Shown here piece by piece: positions 34,083-45,400 of a DNA stretch of 64,000 nt (position 1 is the stretch's first letter; the number at the start of each line of letters is the position of its first letter). The notes under the pieces are model-generated. The model saw only the letters and a program-made list of their open reading frames with translations. It was not told the origin of the DNA and made no database searches. Both the position numbers and the translations under genes were made by a program. The stretch comes from Saccopteryx bilineata. Its lineage: Eukaryota; Chordata; Mammalia; Chiroptera; Emballonuridae. The DNA lies in the NCBI RefSeq assembly GCF_036850765.1, contig NC_089490.1, positions 277,712,482 through 277,776,481 of the forward strand, written 5' to 3'.

Positions 34083-37000
34083 TTTGAGTCTCAAATTATA
34101 GGTGAGATACAATTTTGAATGTATCTTTTGTATCTTTTACATTTAACATTTGTTCCCCTATTCTCTCTCCATATATTAGTTTAGATATTTCCCATCAGGC
34201 TGTCTTCTGGTTTACTACGCTAACTGGATCATCCGTAGGCTTAATTTGATTGCTTATTTTTATCTAATTTATCTGCCACAAAGTCTTTGCCTTTACACAT
34301 GTCTAGACTATGTTATGCTGACAACTGTGGATAAAAGAATTTCAGAGACACTAGATTTTGCTACTTCCACCAAAAGGTCTTTCCTTCAGAAAGAGTTGCC
34401 TTATTCCTCAGTTGAGCAGAATTGGAGGTGGGGGGTGAAGGCAGGAACTGAGCTGAGCTCGGGCTGAAGTGCAGTTTGGAGAGATTCAATATAGTTCTAT
34501 TTCATCTAGGACATGTCTTCCAGGGTTCTCTATCAGAAACCTGGTGGGTATTTAGCTTACCAGTCTGTGAAGACTGTGGGAGATTGATTCTACTCTGTAT
34601 TAGCTTAGATCTTTAGCTGCATGTCCCATGCATCATTAAAGTTTGGAAAACATCTTTCAGGGGGAAGATTGGCCATGTGTTTGAAGCCCATTAAGTCTTT
34701 AATTTGTGACTAGACCTTTGTATGACTGCCAACATATCTGCTTATTTATCTCTAAGCGGCAGCCATCACTGGAGGCTCAGCCTCTAGCTAAACCCAAAGT
34801 AATTTTTCCTTTGCTCCCATTTTACTTGTTCTTGTGGGCTTATGACATTTAAAAATTGCTTTCTTGTCCTCAAAATGTGTCAGGAAAGAGCTGAGGTAAT
34901 CAGGAGTGTGTGTTCTGTCTTCCATTTGTTACTGAAAATCAACACTATTTTCTTAAATCTCATTGAATACATTATTTGGAATTTCTTTAATGTCACACTG
35001 TGCACCTTCATCTATTACTAATACTGCTTCACTTGAAGTAACTGGTTTCATTTATTATATGGCTACTTATCACCATGTTTCTGTGGGGGGGTTTTCTGTT
35101 CTTATATCTTTCCAAATTTTCAAATAAAGGGTGTTTCCTATCCTTCAAAAAAATATAAGTCTTCAAATTGGGGTATACATAAGATTCTATTTCTTCTATT
35201 GTTTCCATAGTGTTTTGCTTTTTATAAATCTTTATTGTCATTTAAATGCTATGTTTTTGATATATGGAGAATCCGTATGTGAATTCTCTTCGCTCTCTTG
35301 AACAGAAACTAATGGTTATGCTTAGAGACTACTTTTGATTTCAAACCTTCTTTATTCAAATGGTTAAAAATATTATAGCAAAAAACTGTGAGAGGTCTTT
35401 GGACTGCAACTATTAACACAATTTCATACCTAATAATTAATGCCTATTTTTTATTATATAACTTCCAATAGTGAGTATCTGAGTGGGCAACTTGCCTCTG
35501 TACCTTCTAGAAAACATATAACCAATAACTAAGTATCCCAAAAATTGAAAATAAGGTTAAACTTCAAGAATTAAACCAGTCAATCAACCTGTATAAAATC
35601 ATAGCAGAGATCATATCCCACCATTTGAAAGAGGCTAGCGCCAAGACCAGTAAGAACTAATGCAAACAGATTCAACCCTGTGACATAATGAAATAATAAG
35701 ATGTAGAGAGTTAGTTATAAGAGAATAGCAAAAGGAAAGTTTGATGGACATACACTAAATAAGGGAAAGGCCCATCACAGTTCTATCCACAGTTACTCTA
35801 TACAACTCCATTACAGTGACTAAATAAATTCAGGATAACAAATGGCTTGTATGTTTAAAAAAAAAACAACATCAAATCAAGAGTTTCAGTCCATTCATTC
35901 CAGAGAATGGTAGGCCAATATGACTCACATTTTTTCATTTCTATTTGTCCCTTGCCATTCATTTTCACTCGGCCTCAAGGTAATTGGGAGACTTCAGCTT
36001 CCAGAATATATAATCTCTTAGGCAAACAAGAAGTACATTACTTATATTTGAAACAAAGGACTTTCCTTGTACGTTGGTTTATCTATCTGTGTCAGCATTT
36101 TTGAAGAGGCACACAAATAAGGAAAATGAAAGCAGGGCAGAGAATTCTAAGCATGCCCATCATTCAACAGTTATGTCAAGTTCTGGGACCACTTCTGAAA
36201 TAGAAGTAGAAATGCATTTTAGATAAATGAAATGGGCCCCTCCATTTATCTAGCAGCCTGTGATTGTCAGACAGTGTTTCCTATTGTCTTACAGAAATTT
36301 CTTGACCTCATTTCATGAAACCATATAATACACATGACTGAGAAAAAACATTTATGCACCTGCAATTTAGTTTTTGAGGCTGCAAGTGAAGCATAAATTC
36401 AGAAATGAATAGGTAAAGTTATTAAAAATTAAGACATATACAACACAACAGAATGCATTCAATAATCAAGCATGTAATACATTTCATTTTTTCAAACACA
36501 TAAAAACATTTCACTTCTTCAGTGTTTGGGAATACCAGTGTCTCAAACATCAGGACAAACCCAAGTAAAATACTACGTAATACACACCATAATGGGTGTC
36601 CTGGTGCTCTCCCCAGCTCTCCTGACAGAATGATGCACCTTCTTCTGGTTGTTGTCATTCTTGGTTGACACCAGCTCAAAGCTGTCTCCTTCTCTGGGGA
36701 ATTGCTCTTGGCTGGTCAGGAGATTATGTCACCACCACCACCCCCCAATTCTAAAATCTTTAGCTAAAGACTAAGACATGGGAAGAGTTGGGTATAAATC
36801 ATCTCATCCCCCTGTCCTCAGTGGGGACCAACTGAGATTATATTCACACTCCAGAGTGCTCTTGTCATCAGGCTGAGGCTAGGCTTCATTTGATAGCAAG
36901 CCCTTGCTTCCTTCCTCCCTCTGCTGTACTCCTCACCGCCCACCTGCTGAGAACATGCCCTCAGTACAGCACAAACACAGGACTCCCTGTCTCAGACTTA

Positions 37001-37124
37001 CAGACAAGTTGACCTAAAACCCAGATATAATTTACATTATAGATTAAATGATATTCACTGGGAGCCGGTCGTCAACCACAGGTGGTGCGGCAGTTGGTCA
37101 CGATGAGTACAATAAAATGGCATT
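34083..37124. other. unannotated AT-rich DNA
   Basis: No gene or confident repeat is recognised in 3 kb. Parts of 34090-35020 have the T-rich look of very old LINE sequence on the minus strand, without a motif I can name. Confidence 0.4.
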
Positions 37125-37400
37125 TGGTTAGTGATTAGAGGCTCTCCTCTGGAGCCCAGCACACCCAGATCCAAAGCCTGGCTCTACCACATACCAGCTG
37201 GGTGATCTTGGGTAAATCACATAAACTACCCAAGCTTCAACTCCTCCGCCATAAAATATTAAAAATACTACCTCCCCGTTAGTGCTGCTGAGAATACAAA
37301 AATGAGATGATGCATGCGAAGAGCTGAGTACAGAGTAAGGCACAGCAAAAGCTGCCTGCTATTACTGTTGTTGAGTCATCGTTATTTTATGACAAATTAG
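37125..37400 (+). repeat. MIR SINE, near full length
   Basis: Clear MIR: 'ggagcccagcacacccagatccaaagcctggctctaccac', 'accagctgggtgatcttgggtaaatcac', 'gtgctgctgagaatac', 'gcgaagagctgagtacagagtaaggcac'. It covers the 5' part, the conserved core and the 3' part. Confidence 0.9.
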
Positions 37401-37539
37401 GTCATTAAAGTTACATCAAATAAGCATAATGACAAGTTTCCAATTATAGGGTAAGTTTTCCTTAAAGAAGGAGGAATCCAGGAGCATTTAAGCAATGACA
37501 AAAGAAAAGAGTAAATGGAAGGATGGTGCACATTAAGAT

Positions 37540-37650
37540 TTTAATGCTAAAAGAGACCTGAGGGATAATTCCCGACTCTCCTCTACAAAACGCACCATGG
37601 AGAAAATTGAGGTCCAAAGAGGTTAAGTGGTTTGTTCAAAGTACCTCGCT
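37540..37650 (+). repeat. MIR SINE fragment
   Basis: 'ctctacaaaacgcaccatggagaaaattgaggtccaaagaggttaagtgg' aligns with the MIR 3' core. It is diverged. Confidence 0.65.
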
Positions 37651-37799
37651 TTGTTATTTATAGAAATGTTAGAAACATGAATAAATCTGTTTGTGTGTGG
37701 TAGGAATTAGAATGACTGAATGGTGGGGTGTGGGGAGTCTGGAAGAAAACAGGGAAGAGTTAAGCGCATCCTTAAGGGCTAGACTTGTTTTTTCCTAGT

Positions 37800-38205
37800 G
37801 CTGTCTAGGACAAAATGTTAATACCTGTTCATATCTAAATGTCCGAGTTTTCCGCCTCTTCCTGAGTACACAGACAAACTAAACTTCCCAGCCTGCTTGC
37901 ACTTGGTTGAAGCCGTGTGACTAAGTTATGGACACTGGAACTGGGCAGAAGGAAGGTGTGCCTCCCCCTGGCATAGCCGATGTAGGTCTCTGGGTGTGAT
38001 CCTCCACCCTTTCCTCCATGCTGCCCCTAGAGGTGTGGGCTGAAGATGGGGGAACAATAAGAAACACTGAGGCCCCTGGATGACAGCATGGAACAGAAGC
38101 CCAGACCCTCTGCTCTGGATTGTCACACGAGGAGAACTAAGGCTTTTGTCTGTGTGTTTAGCCACTGAGAGTGCAGGGCTATGTTAACAGCAGTTAACTC
38201 CACTT
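37800..38205 (+). mobile_element. old MaLR/ERVL-type LTR remnant
   Basis: The sequence carries 'ttcccagcctgcttgcacttgg', 'ccgtgtgactaagttatgg', 'ggaactgggcagaagg' and '..gcccctggatgacagcatgg', and ends 'ttagccactgagagtgcagggctatgttaacagcag', the usual layout of an ancient MaLR-like LTR. The subfamily is not assigned. Confidence 0.6.
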
Positions 38206-38599
38206 GACGAATGCTCTTTGAAATTGGTAAAAATTTTAATCATCATCTATATAAAATATATGTAAGGAACTTTAAATCCTCCAGGAAATTATGTGAAAAG
38301 GAGAGTAAATGTGTTTAAATAAATGGGTTATCTTGACAGGAAATATTCACCAAGGGAGCCAATATAAGAGGTGAGAATCTGGAGATAAATTATTACACTA
38401 TTATAGGTTCCCAACCCCATGGGTCATGGTCTACCAGAGACCATGAAATAATTACATAGGGAGATAAAATGAACACATCAACCCAACTTTGGTAAAAAAG
38501 CAAACATAAAAACAAAGAATTATACTGCATCATATTGAGTTCACTCATCTATTCAGGAAACACTCATTAAGAACTTGCGGCTTGCTAGGTACCGTAACA
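38206..38599. other. unannotated AT-rich DNA
   Basis: No gene or repeat is recognised. Confidence 0.45.
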
Positions 38600-38845
38600 G
38601 GAGACGAAAGCTCCTTTGAACAGTCAAATAGTAGATATTTTAGGTTCTGTGGGTCAGATAGTTTATGTTACAATTGGTCAGCCCTGCTGATAAAGCAGCC
38701 ACAGACAACATATAAAGGAATGGATGTGCCTATATTCCAATAAAATTTATTAACTATTATTACCAGTGGGCAATAGGCACTGAAAGAATGTGGCTGTGTT
38801 GTAACTGAGACGCTTGCCTGACTGTGCAGACCCTTAAAAGTTATA
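38600..38845 (+). mobile_element. hAT-Charlie-type relic
   Basis: 'caaatagtagatattttaggttctgtgggtcagatag', 'caattggtcagccctgctgataaagcagcc', 'tattccaataaaatttattaac' are hallmarks of the same old non-autonomous DNA transposon as at 14698 and 63820. The name is uncertain. Confidence 0.72.
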
Positions 38846-39392
38846 CTAAGATTATCTCTAAGATCCCTCGATTTCTACAACACTATTGATTTTAAGACTA
38901 TATTTGATAAAGGCAGAAAGTAAATAAAATTTAGAATCATGATTTTTGAGGACTACAGTGGCAATAAGTATCCCCTTGTTCAATATAAATATAAAACTTG
39001 ACTTTAAAAGTGAATTAATATAATTATCTCATTTGAATAGTTATTCTAAATTATTAATTAATACATCATCCCTTAAATTACATAGATGAATTCCAACAGA
39101 GGGAAGTTATATCATATTGTTATGAGCCATTAGAGAGAGTACTGGTATTATAAATTGATTCCATTTATTTTAAATTTTATTTCATATTAATAAAAGGAAG
39201 CAATTTAAACTCAAGGTTCCTGGCAGCTTCTTCAGAAATAGCCACAAAGGATTTATAAATGTGTTTGGTTAAATATAGGAAGAAATCTAAAAAGCAGAAT
39301 TTCCTAAGCACATCAAAAATCCTACAGAGTTAATAAAGTAATGTTAACCTCATCAACTTCTTCAAAATATGAGGAAGCCGAGGTTGCAATTC
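38846..39392. other. unannotated AT-rich DNA
   Basis: No gene or repeat is recognised. Confidence 0.45.
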
Positions 39393-39597
39393 CCTTGCTA
39401 GGGGTTTCTGAACCGGGACATTACCGCATTCAGAGCCAGGACTTACTTAGTTGAGCACAGAGGGGCTTCCCTGTGCATTGCAAGGTTTCTATCAGCGCCG
39501 TCCGTCCCACTAGGTGCTGGCAGCATCCTTCCCCGCCAGTGGTGACAATTAGATCTTTCCAGTGGGTTAAATAGCCGCTGGTTCAGAAACACTGGTT
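39393..39597 (-). mobile_element. MER5-type hAT-Charlie relic, minus strand
   Basis: The reverse complement gives 'gtttctgaaccagcgg', 'aattgtcaccactggcgggg', 'gatgctgccagcacctagtggg' and 'ccttgcaatgcacagg', the MER5 order on the minus strand. It is more diverged than the other copies. Confidence 0.7.
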
Positions 39598-41095
39598 TAG
39601 AAACTGAAACTCAATTCCCCAAACCCAAATATACAGGAAACAAAATTAACACTTATCTTAACTTTCCTGAGACTTCTCTACTGATATTGACCAGGTAGTC
39701 AGAGATTTAACAGTTTTCAATTTAGAAGTCACAGAGAGACAGGTGGCAAATTGGAACACAGGTTTCAATTTTTCTGCTTACTCCTGCAGTTGTAAGTGAG
39801 AAAGAAGCTGTGGATTTCTTTTCCCGCAGTAACAGAACAATATAAAAATGGATTTGGGGCTATTTCGCCAAAGAACGTTATAAAGATAGCAAGGTTAAGT
39901 GGGCTGCAGTCCCTTTGTGTTCTTAGGAGGCTGTTCAAGGGGCGCGTACGATGGGCCATCCAGGATACAATCCCAGATGGGCAAACATGAATTAGTCTGG
40001 AGACCAGCTGCAGTTTTATATTTTGCAGAAAGTTTTGTTCTTGCAAAATAACTACTGTGATCAAGGCAAGAAGAAAAGTGATACTGAAGAGTTGAATCTG
40101 TTATTATGACAAATAGGAGAGGCACATCATTGTAAACTGCCACATCTTCTATCATGATGCCTGAAAATGATTGGTTTTCAAGATGTGATGGCTAAATTTC
40201 AGCACATGGTGAGCTGAGAGAGAATTTATCACAGCTTCCAAGTAGAAAGACACCTTATAAATGATATCACATTAATATTTGATTCTTCAGTTGTTGATGA
40301 AAACCAGGTTTTATTTCTTTAAATTAAAAGCAACTCTTGGTTTTCCACTTTAATGCGGTAAAGTATGGCTGTTGATAAAAATAAAAAAAAGCAAGGGAGT
40401 ACATTTTCCAAATACAGCCATTTTACCTCACAGTACATTTATGTGTGAATATTTTTGTGATGATGCCAAGAGATCTAACTCAAATGGATAATGTGCACTC
40501 AGGGTAGTAGACTAATTGTGTCCTAACTCAATCCTTGCTCAAATCTTTACAGCTTTAGAAATTCCACTGGGCATGCTTCAAAACTTTAGTAGGAAGGCAA
40601 AGGCAAGACATCTGTTTGGGTTCTGTTCACTCCAGTTCCAGACAGTTGACAACATCAGGCTTGCAGTGAGTTTTCCCATTCTGAAACCACCTCACGAAAG
40701 TCCATTTTTCTCATCAGTGGATTTCAGCCTGATTCCACATGCTAAGCCACAGGTATGACCATCTTTGGAAGAACAATGTGCTCTTCCAACACTGTCACGC
40801 CAGCAGCTCATCTCCCATCCCTCACCCCCCCCACCCATCTGACAGAAAGGAGAGCTGGAATCCTCTCTTCTGTTCTCCCAAAACAACAGACCTTGGGATC
40901 ACCAAGTCACCTTAACCCGAGGAAGGAGAAAGGGAAAAGATACATCAAGGGGTATTTGCAGTGTTTCTGCTGTGGCCAGAAGCTGTGCTGGCTGCTCTAC
41001 ATAGCGCAGCATGTTGAATTTGGGGACAACGACAAGGTGGAACATTTCCGGAATTTTGTGAAAATCACTAAATCGAGTTTTAAAAACAAAAACCA
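39598..41095. other. unannotated DNA left of the CACTG transposon
   Basis: No gene is recognised. A 118-codon plus-strand frame (40755-41111) has two cysteine pairs (CFCC and a later C) but no domain I can defend. It runs across the transposon's left edge, which argues against it being real. Confidence 0.45.
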
Positions 41096-41098
41096 TTA
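41096..41098 (+). repeat. TTA target-site duplication, left
   Basis: TTA immediately precedes the left CACTGGGGAA terminus and matches TTA immediately after the right terminus at 43414-43416. Confidence 0.7.
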
Positions 41099-41123
41099 CA
41101 CTGGGGAATAATTTTTTTTTTAT
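41099..41123 (+). repeat. left terminal inverted repeat
   Basis: CACTGGGGAA followed by T-rich sequence. It pairs with the right terminus at 43389-43413. Such ends are normally the binding and cleavage sites of the cognate transposase. Confidence 0.75.
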
Positions 41124-41424
41124 TTTCTGTTGCATGAGGTTTTAGAACTTTTTCTATATATTTCAGCATCACCGATTCCAAATCTGAAATATGTTTTTTA
41201 ATACATGCTCTAGTTTTTATGCAATTTTGATTTCTTTTTGTTACAGTTAATGGCATGCATTGGTGTTTAAATTGGAGTTAAAGGGCCAGAACTCTTGGAT
41301 TAAACATAACCACAAGGCAATTAATGTTTTATAAACATCATTTTTACATAATTGTAGTTGTTTTTAAATGTAAAAAATTAATATCTGATAAAAACACACT
41401 CTTATTTTGTTTTAAGATTGAATC

Positions 41425-43062
41425 ATGGCTTCTTTGAGTAGGCATAAATGTAAGAATAGTCAGTCCTGGCACCTTCTATTATACATGTGGCTGTTACACA
41501 CTTCAACGTCAAAAGCACAATATTTCATCATTGGTGACACGTGCATATATTGCCTATTTTCAAGTACCCCTTGGCAATCAAGACAAGAATTGGGCTTTTC
41601 ATATTGTGTGTCATAATTGTTAGAAAATGCTTTGTGACTGGACAAAAGGAAAATGCAATGGAATGCCTTTTGGTATTCCCATGGTTTGCCGTGAACCTAA
41701 GGACCAGAGCAGTGACTGTTATTTCTGTTTGATCCATACAAAGGGCATCGGCAAGAAAAAAACAGCATATGATTGCATAACCTAATATTCCTTCAGCAAT
41801 GTGACCTATCCCACACTCTGAGAAACTCCCGGTTCCAGTTTTCAATGGTTTTACTTCTTCTAAGGACGAAAAGAGTGAACATGGTGATCAAGTGTATTTT
41901 GATAAGATGCATGAGGAAACGGTTGTAGAATCTAAAGGGTCTTCTTCTGATGCCAAGCAGTCATTAACCCCTCAGCAGTTTAGCCAACCCAAATTGAATA
42001 AATTAGTAAGAGATTTGGGCCTATCAAAGAAAGCAGCTGAGTTATTAGCCTATAGGCTTCAAGAAAAGAATGTACTTCACCAGTCAGCTAAAGTATCCCA
42101 TTTCAGGAAGTGTGAACAAATTTTTGTGGGCTTTTCTTCTGAAGAAAAACATTTTGTTTACTGTCATGGTATTAGTAGTCTTCTCAGCCAGCTAGGTATT
42201 ACCACTTACAGTCCAACAGAATGGGGGCTATTTCTTGACAGCTCTAAACGGAGTCTGAATTGTGTTCTACACAACGGTAATGTTTATGCAGTGGTTCCAA
42301 TAGGTTATTCAACTCATCTGCAAGATTATAATGACATAAAAATTGTCCTTGACTTTCTGAAGTATGAAGAGCATAACTGGATCATTTGTGTGGATCTTAA
42401 AATGGTAAGTTTCCTGCTAGGACAACAGAGAGGTTTCATGAAGTATCCTTGCTTTCTGTGTTTGTGGGACAGCCGAGTTCGGGAGAAATGCTGGAGACAG
42501 AAGGAGTAGCCGAAACGTGAAGCTCTGGATGCAAAATATTGTGAATGAACCTGTAGTTAATCGAGACAGGATCATTATTCCCCCACTTCACATCAAATTT
42601 GGCTTAATGAAGCAGTTTGTTCAGGCTTTGAATGGAGAAAGTGAATGTATTCAACATATTATTTCTGCTTTCCCTGCCTTGTCTTTCAAGAAGATAAAAG
42701 CAGGTGTATTTGATGGACTTCAAATTCTAACCCTCATACGTGACGAAAAATTTGCCAGGAAGATGAATAAGGAAGAGAAAGCAGCATGGCAGTCGTCTGT
42801 GGCAATTACAAAGAATTTCCTTGGCAACAAAAAAGCAGAAAACTATGAACTTCTGGTTCAAAGGATGCTGTTGGCTTTCTGTGACATTGGATGTAACATG
42901 AGCATTAAGATTCACTTCCTGAACAGTCACCTTGATAAGTTCCCCAAAAATCTTGGAGCTGTTAGTGATGAGCAGACTACTGCTGGAGCATCAAACGAGA
43001 TTGTCCTCAACAAGTACACAAACGCAAGAGCTAGCTACAAATGCAAATTTTTGCCTGAATAG
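41425..43062 (+). pseudogene. broken transposase-like gene of an invertebrate-type repeat family
   Basis: Remnants in order: KCKNS (41425 frame); a Cys/His-rich N-terminal part with TCGCYTLQRQ, HIVCHNC, MPFGIPMVCREPKD and DCYFCL (41474-41755); PHSEKLPVPVFNGF (about 41810); then the longest open part, 205 codons (41892-42509), with LVRDLGLSKKAAELLA, LFLDSSKRSL (D at 42237), IICVDLKM (D at 42393), and CFLCLWDSR (CxxC); then 42529-42975 with IPPLHIKFGLMKQFV, ITKNFLGNK and HFLNSHLDKFP; then DYCWSIKRDCPQ and a YKCKFLPE end. The two Asp motifs plus CxxC would suit an RNase H-type DDE/D transposase (inference); a third acidic motif is not visible. I remember this motif order from uncharacterised multicopy proteins of arthropods and cnidarians. 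Lesions: frameshift near 41470, TAG 41621, A7 shift at 41756, TAA 41778, TGA 41802, TAG 42507, shift near 42525, a deletion/shift near 42975, and a 4-bp duplication near 43032. It has no introns. Confidence 0.78.
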
Positions 43063-43388
43063 AATTTAAATAAGTTTTGCACAAATTTTATGATTAAAAT
43101 AAGTGTTTTAATATGTTCTATTTCAAAATTGTAGAAAAATTCTGATGCAATCATATCTTTTAGTGTATTAGTGTATTTACTGCATTATATAAATTATTAT
43201 ATTTTCACAAAGACGATGCCCAAGAAGACATTCTACTTCATTATGTTAAACTAAATGTTGAAAATTTTACAATAAGATGAAAACCTAAAATCTTGAATTG
43301 CAAAAAAACTGCAGCTTACAGAGAAAAACGAATGTTAGATTTGAGATCAGCACACTCGAATTAGGTAAGAACAAGTGTTTTTGTAGAT

Positions 43389-43413
43389 GAAACAAAAATT
43401 TTGTTCCCCAGTG
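43389..43413 (-). repeat. right terminal inverted repeat
   Basis: Ends ...TTTTGTTCCCCAGTG, the reverse complement of the left terminus, with 10 terminal bases identical. It is followed by TTA at 43414-43416. Confidence 0.75.
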
Positions 43414-43416
43414 TTA
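43414..43416 (+). repeat. TTA target-site duplication, right
   Basis: Matches TTA at 41096-41098 on the other side of the element. Confidence 0.7.
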
Positions 43417-44489
43417 TTCAACATCTGTTTTTATAGTGCTGATCCTCAACAATGTCAAAATGGAAGAGTTTTGGGAAGAAGAAAAGTGCAGAAAGTATTG
43501 AGCAAATATTAGGAGGTAAAAAGGTATGGATCAGAGTTTGGGATGGTTCTAGAACTGTCCTTTATGGTGACAGTGCTCAGAGCTGAGCTTTAGGATGCTT
43601 ATTGCAGCAGGCATTTCTCATTGCTCTAGTCCCTGGACTGCACAGCTTTCCTTCTCCTCATTTCAGGGGAAAAAATATAAAGTTTACCCACACTCCACCA
43701 ATAGTAAGTTTAAAAATATAAAGTAAGAGTGAACATATTACTAAATATCAAGGGATGAAACTTTTGCAGATACCTGCCAGGTAACTAATCTAATGACCTG
43801 CTCTAATCTAATCCTGCAGAGATAGAGAGAAATACAATGCTCTCCATGGCGCACATTGTGGACTTCAGAGTTAGGTAATATGTTCTATTAGAAATAAAGG
43901 CTCCAAGGCTATAAAATGCATCAGAGGGTCATCAGCCCAAAGATACTCAGGTAGGGTTACAAAGAGAGGACAGCTAAAGTGAGACTCAGGATCTACTCTC
44001 TTTTTCTAAGACTGAAAGGAGAATAGGGGGAAAGTGTTTCTGGGAGGACAGCGAGAGCTAACTCTTAAAGCTAGGAAAAAGCCTCTAGTTCGGGAAGCTA
44101 TGAGCAGATAATAGACAAGGTGGCAATGTCCCAAGGTGGTTCAGATGATGGAGACAGACAGGAACAAGAAAGCTGCCACCAGAAAGTGGATTCTGCTGTT
44201 GGGCAGAGAGAGAAGAAGCAAGATCAAGTAAATTTGATGTTTAAAAAAGGGGTTATCGTTGATTCTAAATATGAAACTCTCCATTTTTCTTGCACCTTGC
44301 TTGTCCTCCCTGGACTCAGTTACCTCATTTTCCCATGTTTTAAAAAAAGGTTCTCTTTTTTGGAGAGAGAAGGAAGGAGAAAATTATTAGTCTGAGATAT
44401 CCAAATCAATCCAGATGCTTTCTGGCTGAAGATAATATTCCTATAACATAACTAAAAGCATCCAAGTCACAAACGCTTGTTACTCATGA
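43417..44489. other. unannotated DNA
   Basis: No gene is recognised. The 91-codon frame at 44120-44395 has a Gln/Asp-rich start and no domain. Confidence 0.45.
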
Positions 44490-44835
44490 TATAGAACTCC
44501 ACTGTCCAACTGGGTTGCACTTGGCCACACTGAGCTTTTGAACAGTGGCTAGTCCAAATAGGAATATGCTCCAAGAGTAACTAAGCACACACCAGAGTGT
44601 GAAGGCTGAGCACACACACCCACACACACACTCACACAAGGAATGAAACATCTCAATTTCTTATAATGCAATGGGTGCATGTTGCAACCAGGGTTTTAAT
44701 ATCTTAAGTTAGTTAAAATATATCATTAAGAATAATGTCCCCTGTATCTGTGTAATTGTTTCGATGTGACCACCAGATAACCTAAGTTACAAGTGAGGCT
44801 CACATTGTTTCCCCTGGCCAGAGCCGTTTCTGACG
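44490..44835 (-). mobile_element. hAT-Charlie (MER1-group) relic
   Basis: 'ccactgtccaactgggttgc..tggccacactgagcttttgaacagtggctagtccaaataggaatatgctccaagagtaa' follows the known pattern of a MER1-group element ('cactagccacatgtggctat..gagcacttgaaatgtggctagtcc'). A CA-rich stretch interrupts it at 44612-44640. The orientation is my reading of the usual consensus. Confidence 0.65.
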
Positions 44836-45400
44836 CCAGCACAGCCCTTTCTTCACCAGTGTACCTACTGTTTTCTGACAGCCTTGGAAGTAGTCACATA
44901 AATTACAATAAAACAGTCACAGGAATCAACAAGACAACTTGATTGGAGACATGTAAGAAAAAAAGTCTGACGGGAAGAACCGTCAGCGGTATCTGTCTCC
45001 ACAGCGAGTAAACGGGAGACTTCCAAGCAGCTCACACAACCAGAAATGTGAGTGGAGAGTTGCACGGTTTGCAGCAGTGCTGCTAGGGCTGAGCGGTCAA
45101 GGCTGTGTCATCAAGGCCACCATTCAGAAAGCTCATCTCCTTGGTTTGCTCTAACACAGACTATAATCTCTGACCGGTGGCAATGCTGATGAGCTTTCCA
45201 TACTTCAATAACAGTTCAATTCCGTCAGTAACCTAAACCTGACTTCTGCCACAGGCAGTCACAATGGGAAACAAGAAAAGAGTCGATTCCTTCTCCCCCC
45301 CCCACCCCAATAATACCACACATGGGCTAATAATGGTAAGGGCATCTCCTAATATTTTTGCAAGAAAAGTGCAATAGACTCTCATAAACTATTTACCCAA
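44836..45400. other. unannotated DNA
   Basis: No gene or repeat is recognised. There is a C-run at about 45295-45306. Confidence 0.45.

Larger units (their letters stand above)
41099..43413 (+). mobile_element. DNA transposon with CACTG termini and decayed transposase-like gene
   Basis: The 2315-bp element has inverted termini. The left end reads CACTGGGGAATAATTTTT from 41099, and the reverse complement of the right end reads CACTGGGGAACAAAATTTTT from 43413. The first ten bases are identical, with about 20 of the first 23 matching in patches. The flanks carry a 3-bp TTA duplication. One gene remnant on the plus strand fills most of the interior (41425-43062). There is no poly(A) tail, so it is not a retrocopy. 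CACTG termini with a 3-bp duplication fit the CACTA/EnSpm (CMC) group, while a TTA target also occurs with PIF/Harbinger; the superfamily is unresolved. The gene is broken, so this copy cannot move by itself. The host strand now reads …ccaTTA[element]TTAttc…. Confidence 0.8.

Noticed and set aside
40755..41111. 118-codon frame with Cys pairs just before the CACTG transposon
   Set aside because: It crosses the transposon's left terminus and has no recognisable domain, so it is unlikely to be coding.
41425..43062. Reading the transposase-like gene as a domesticated host gene or processed retrocopy
   Set aside because: At least nine lesions break it, it has no poly(A) tail, and it sits between inverted termini with a TTA duplication.
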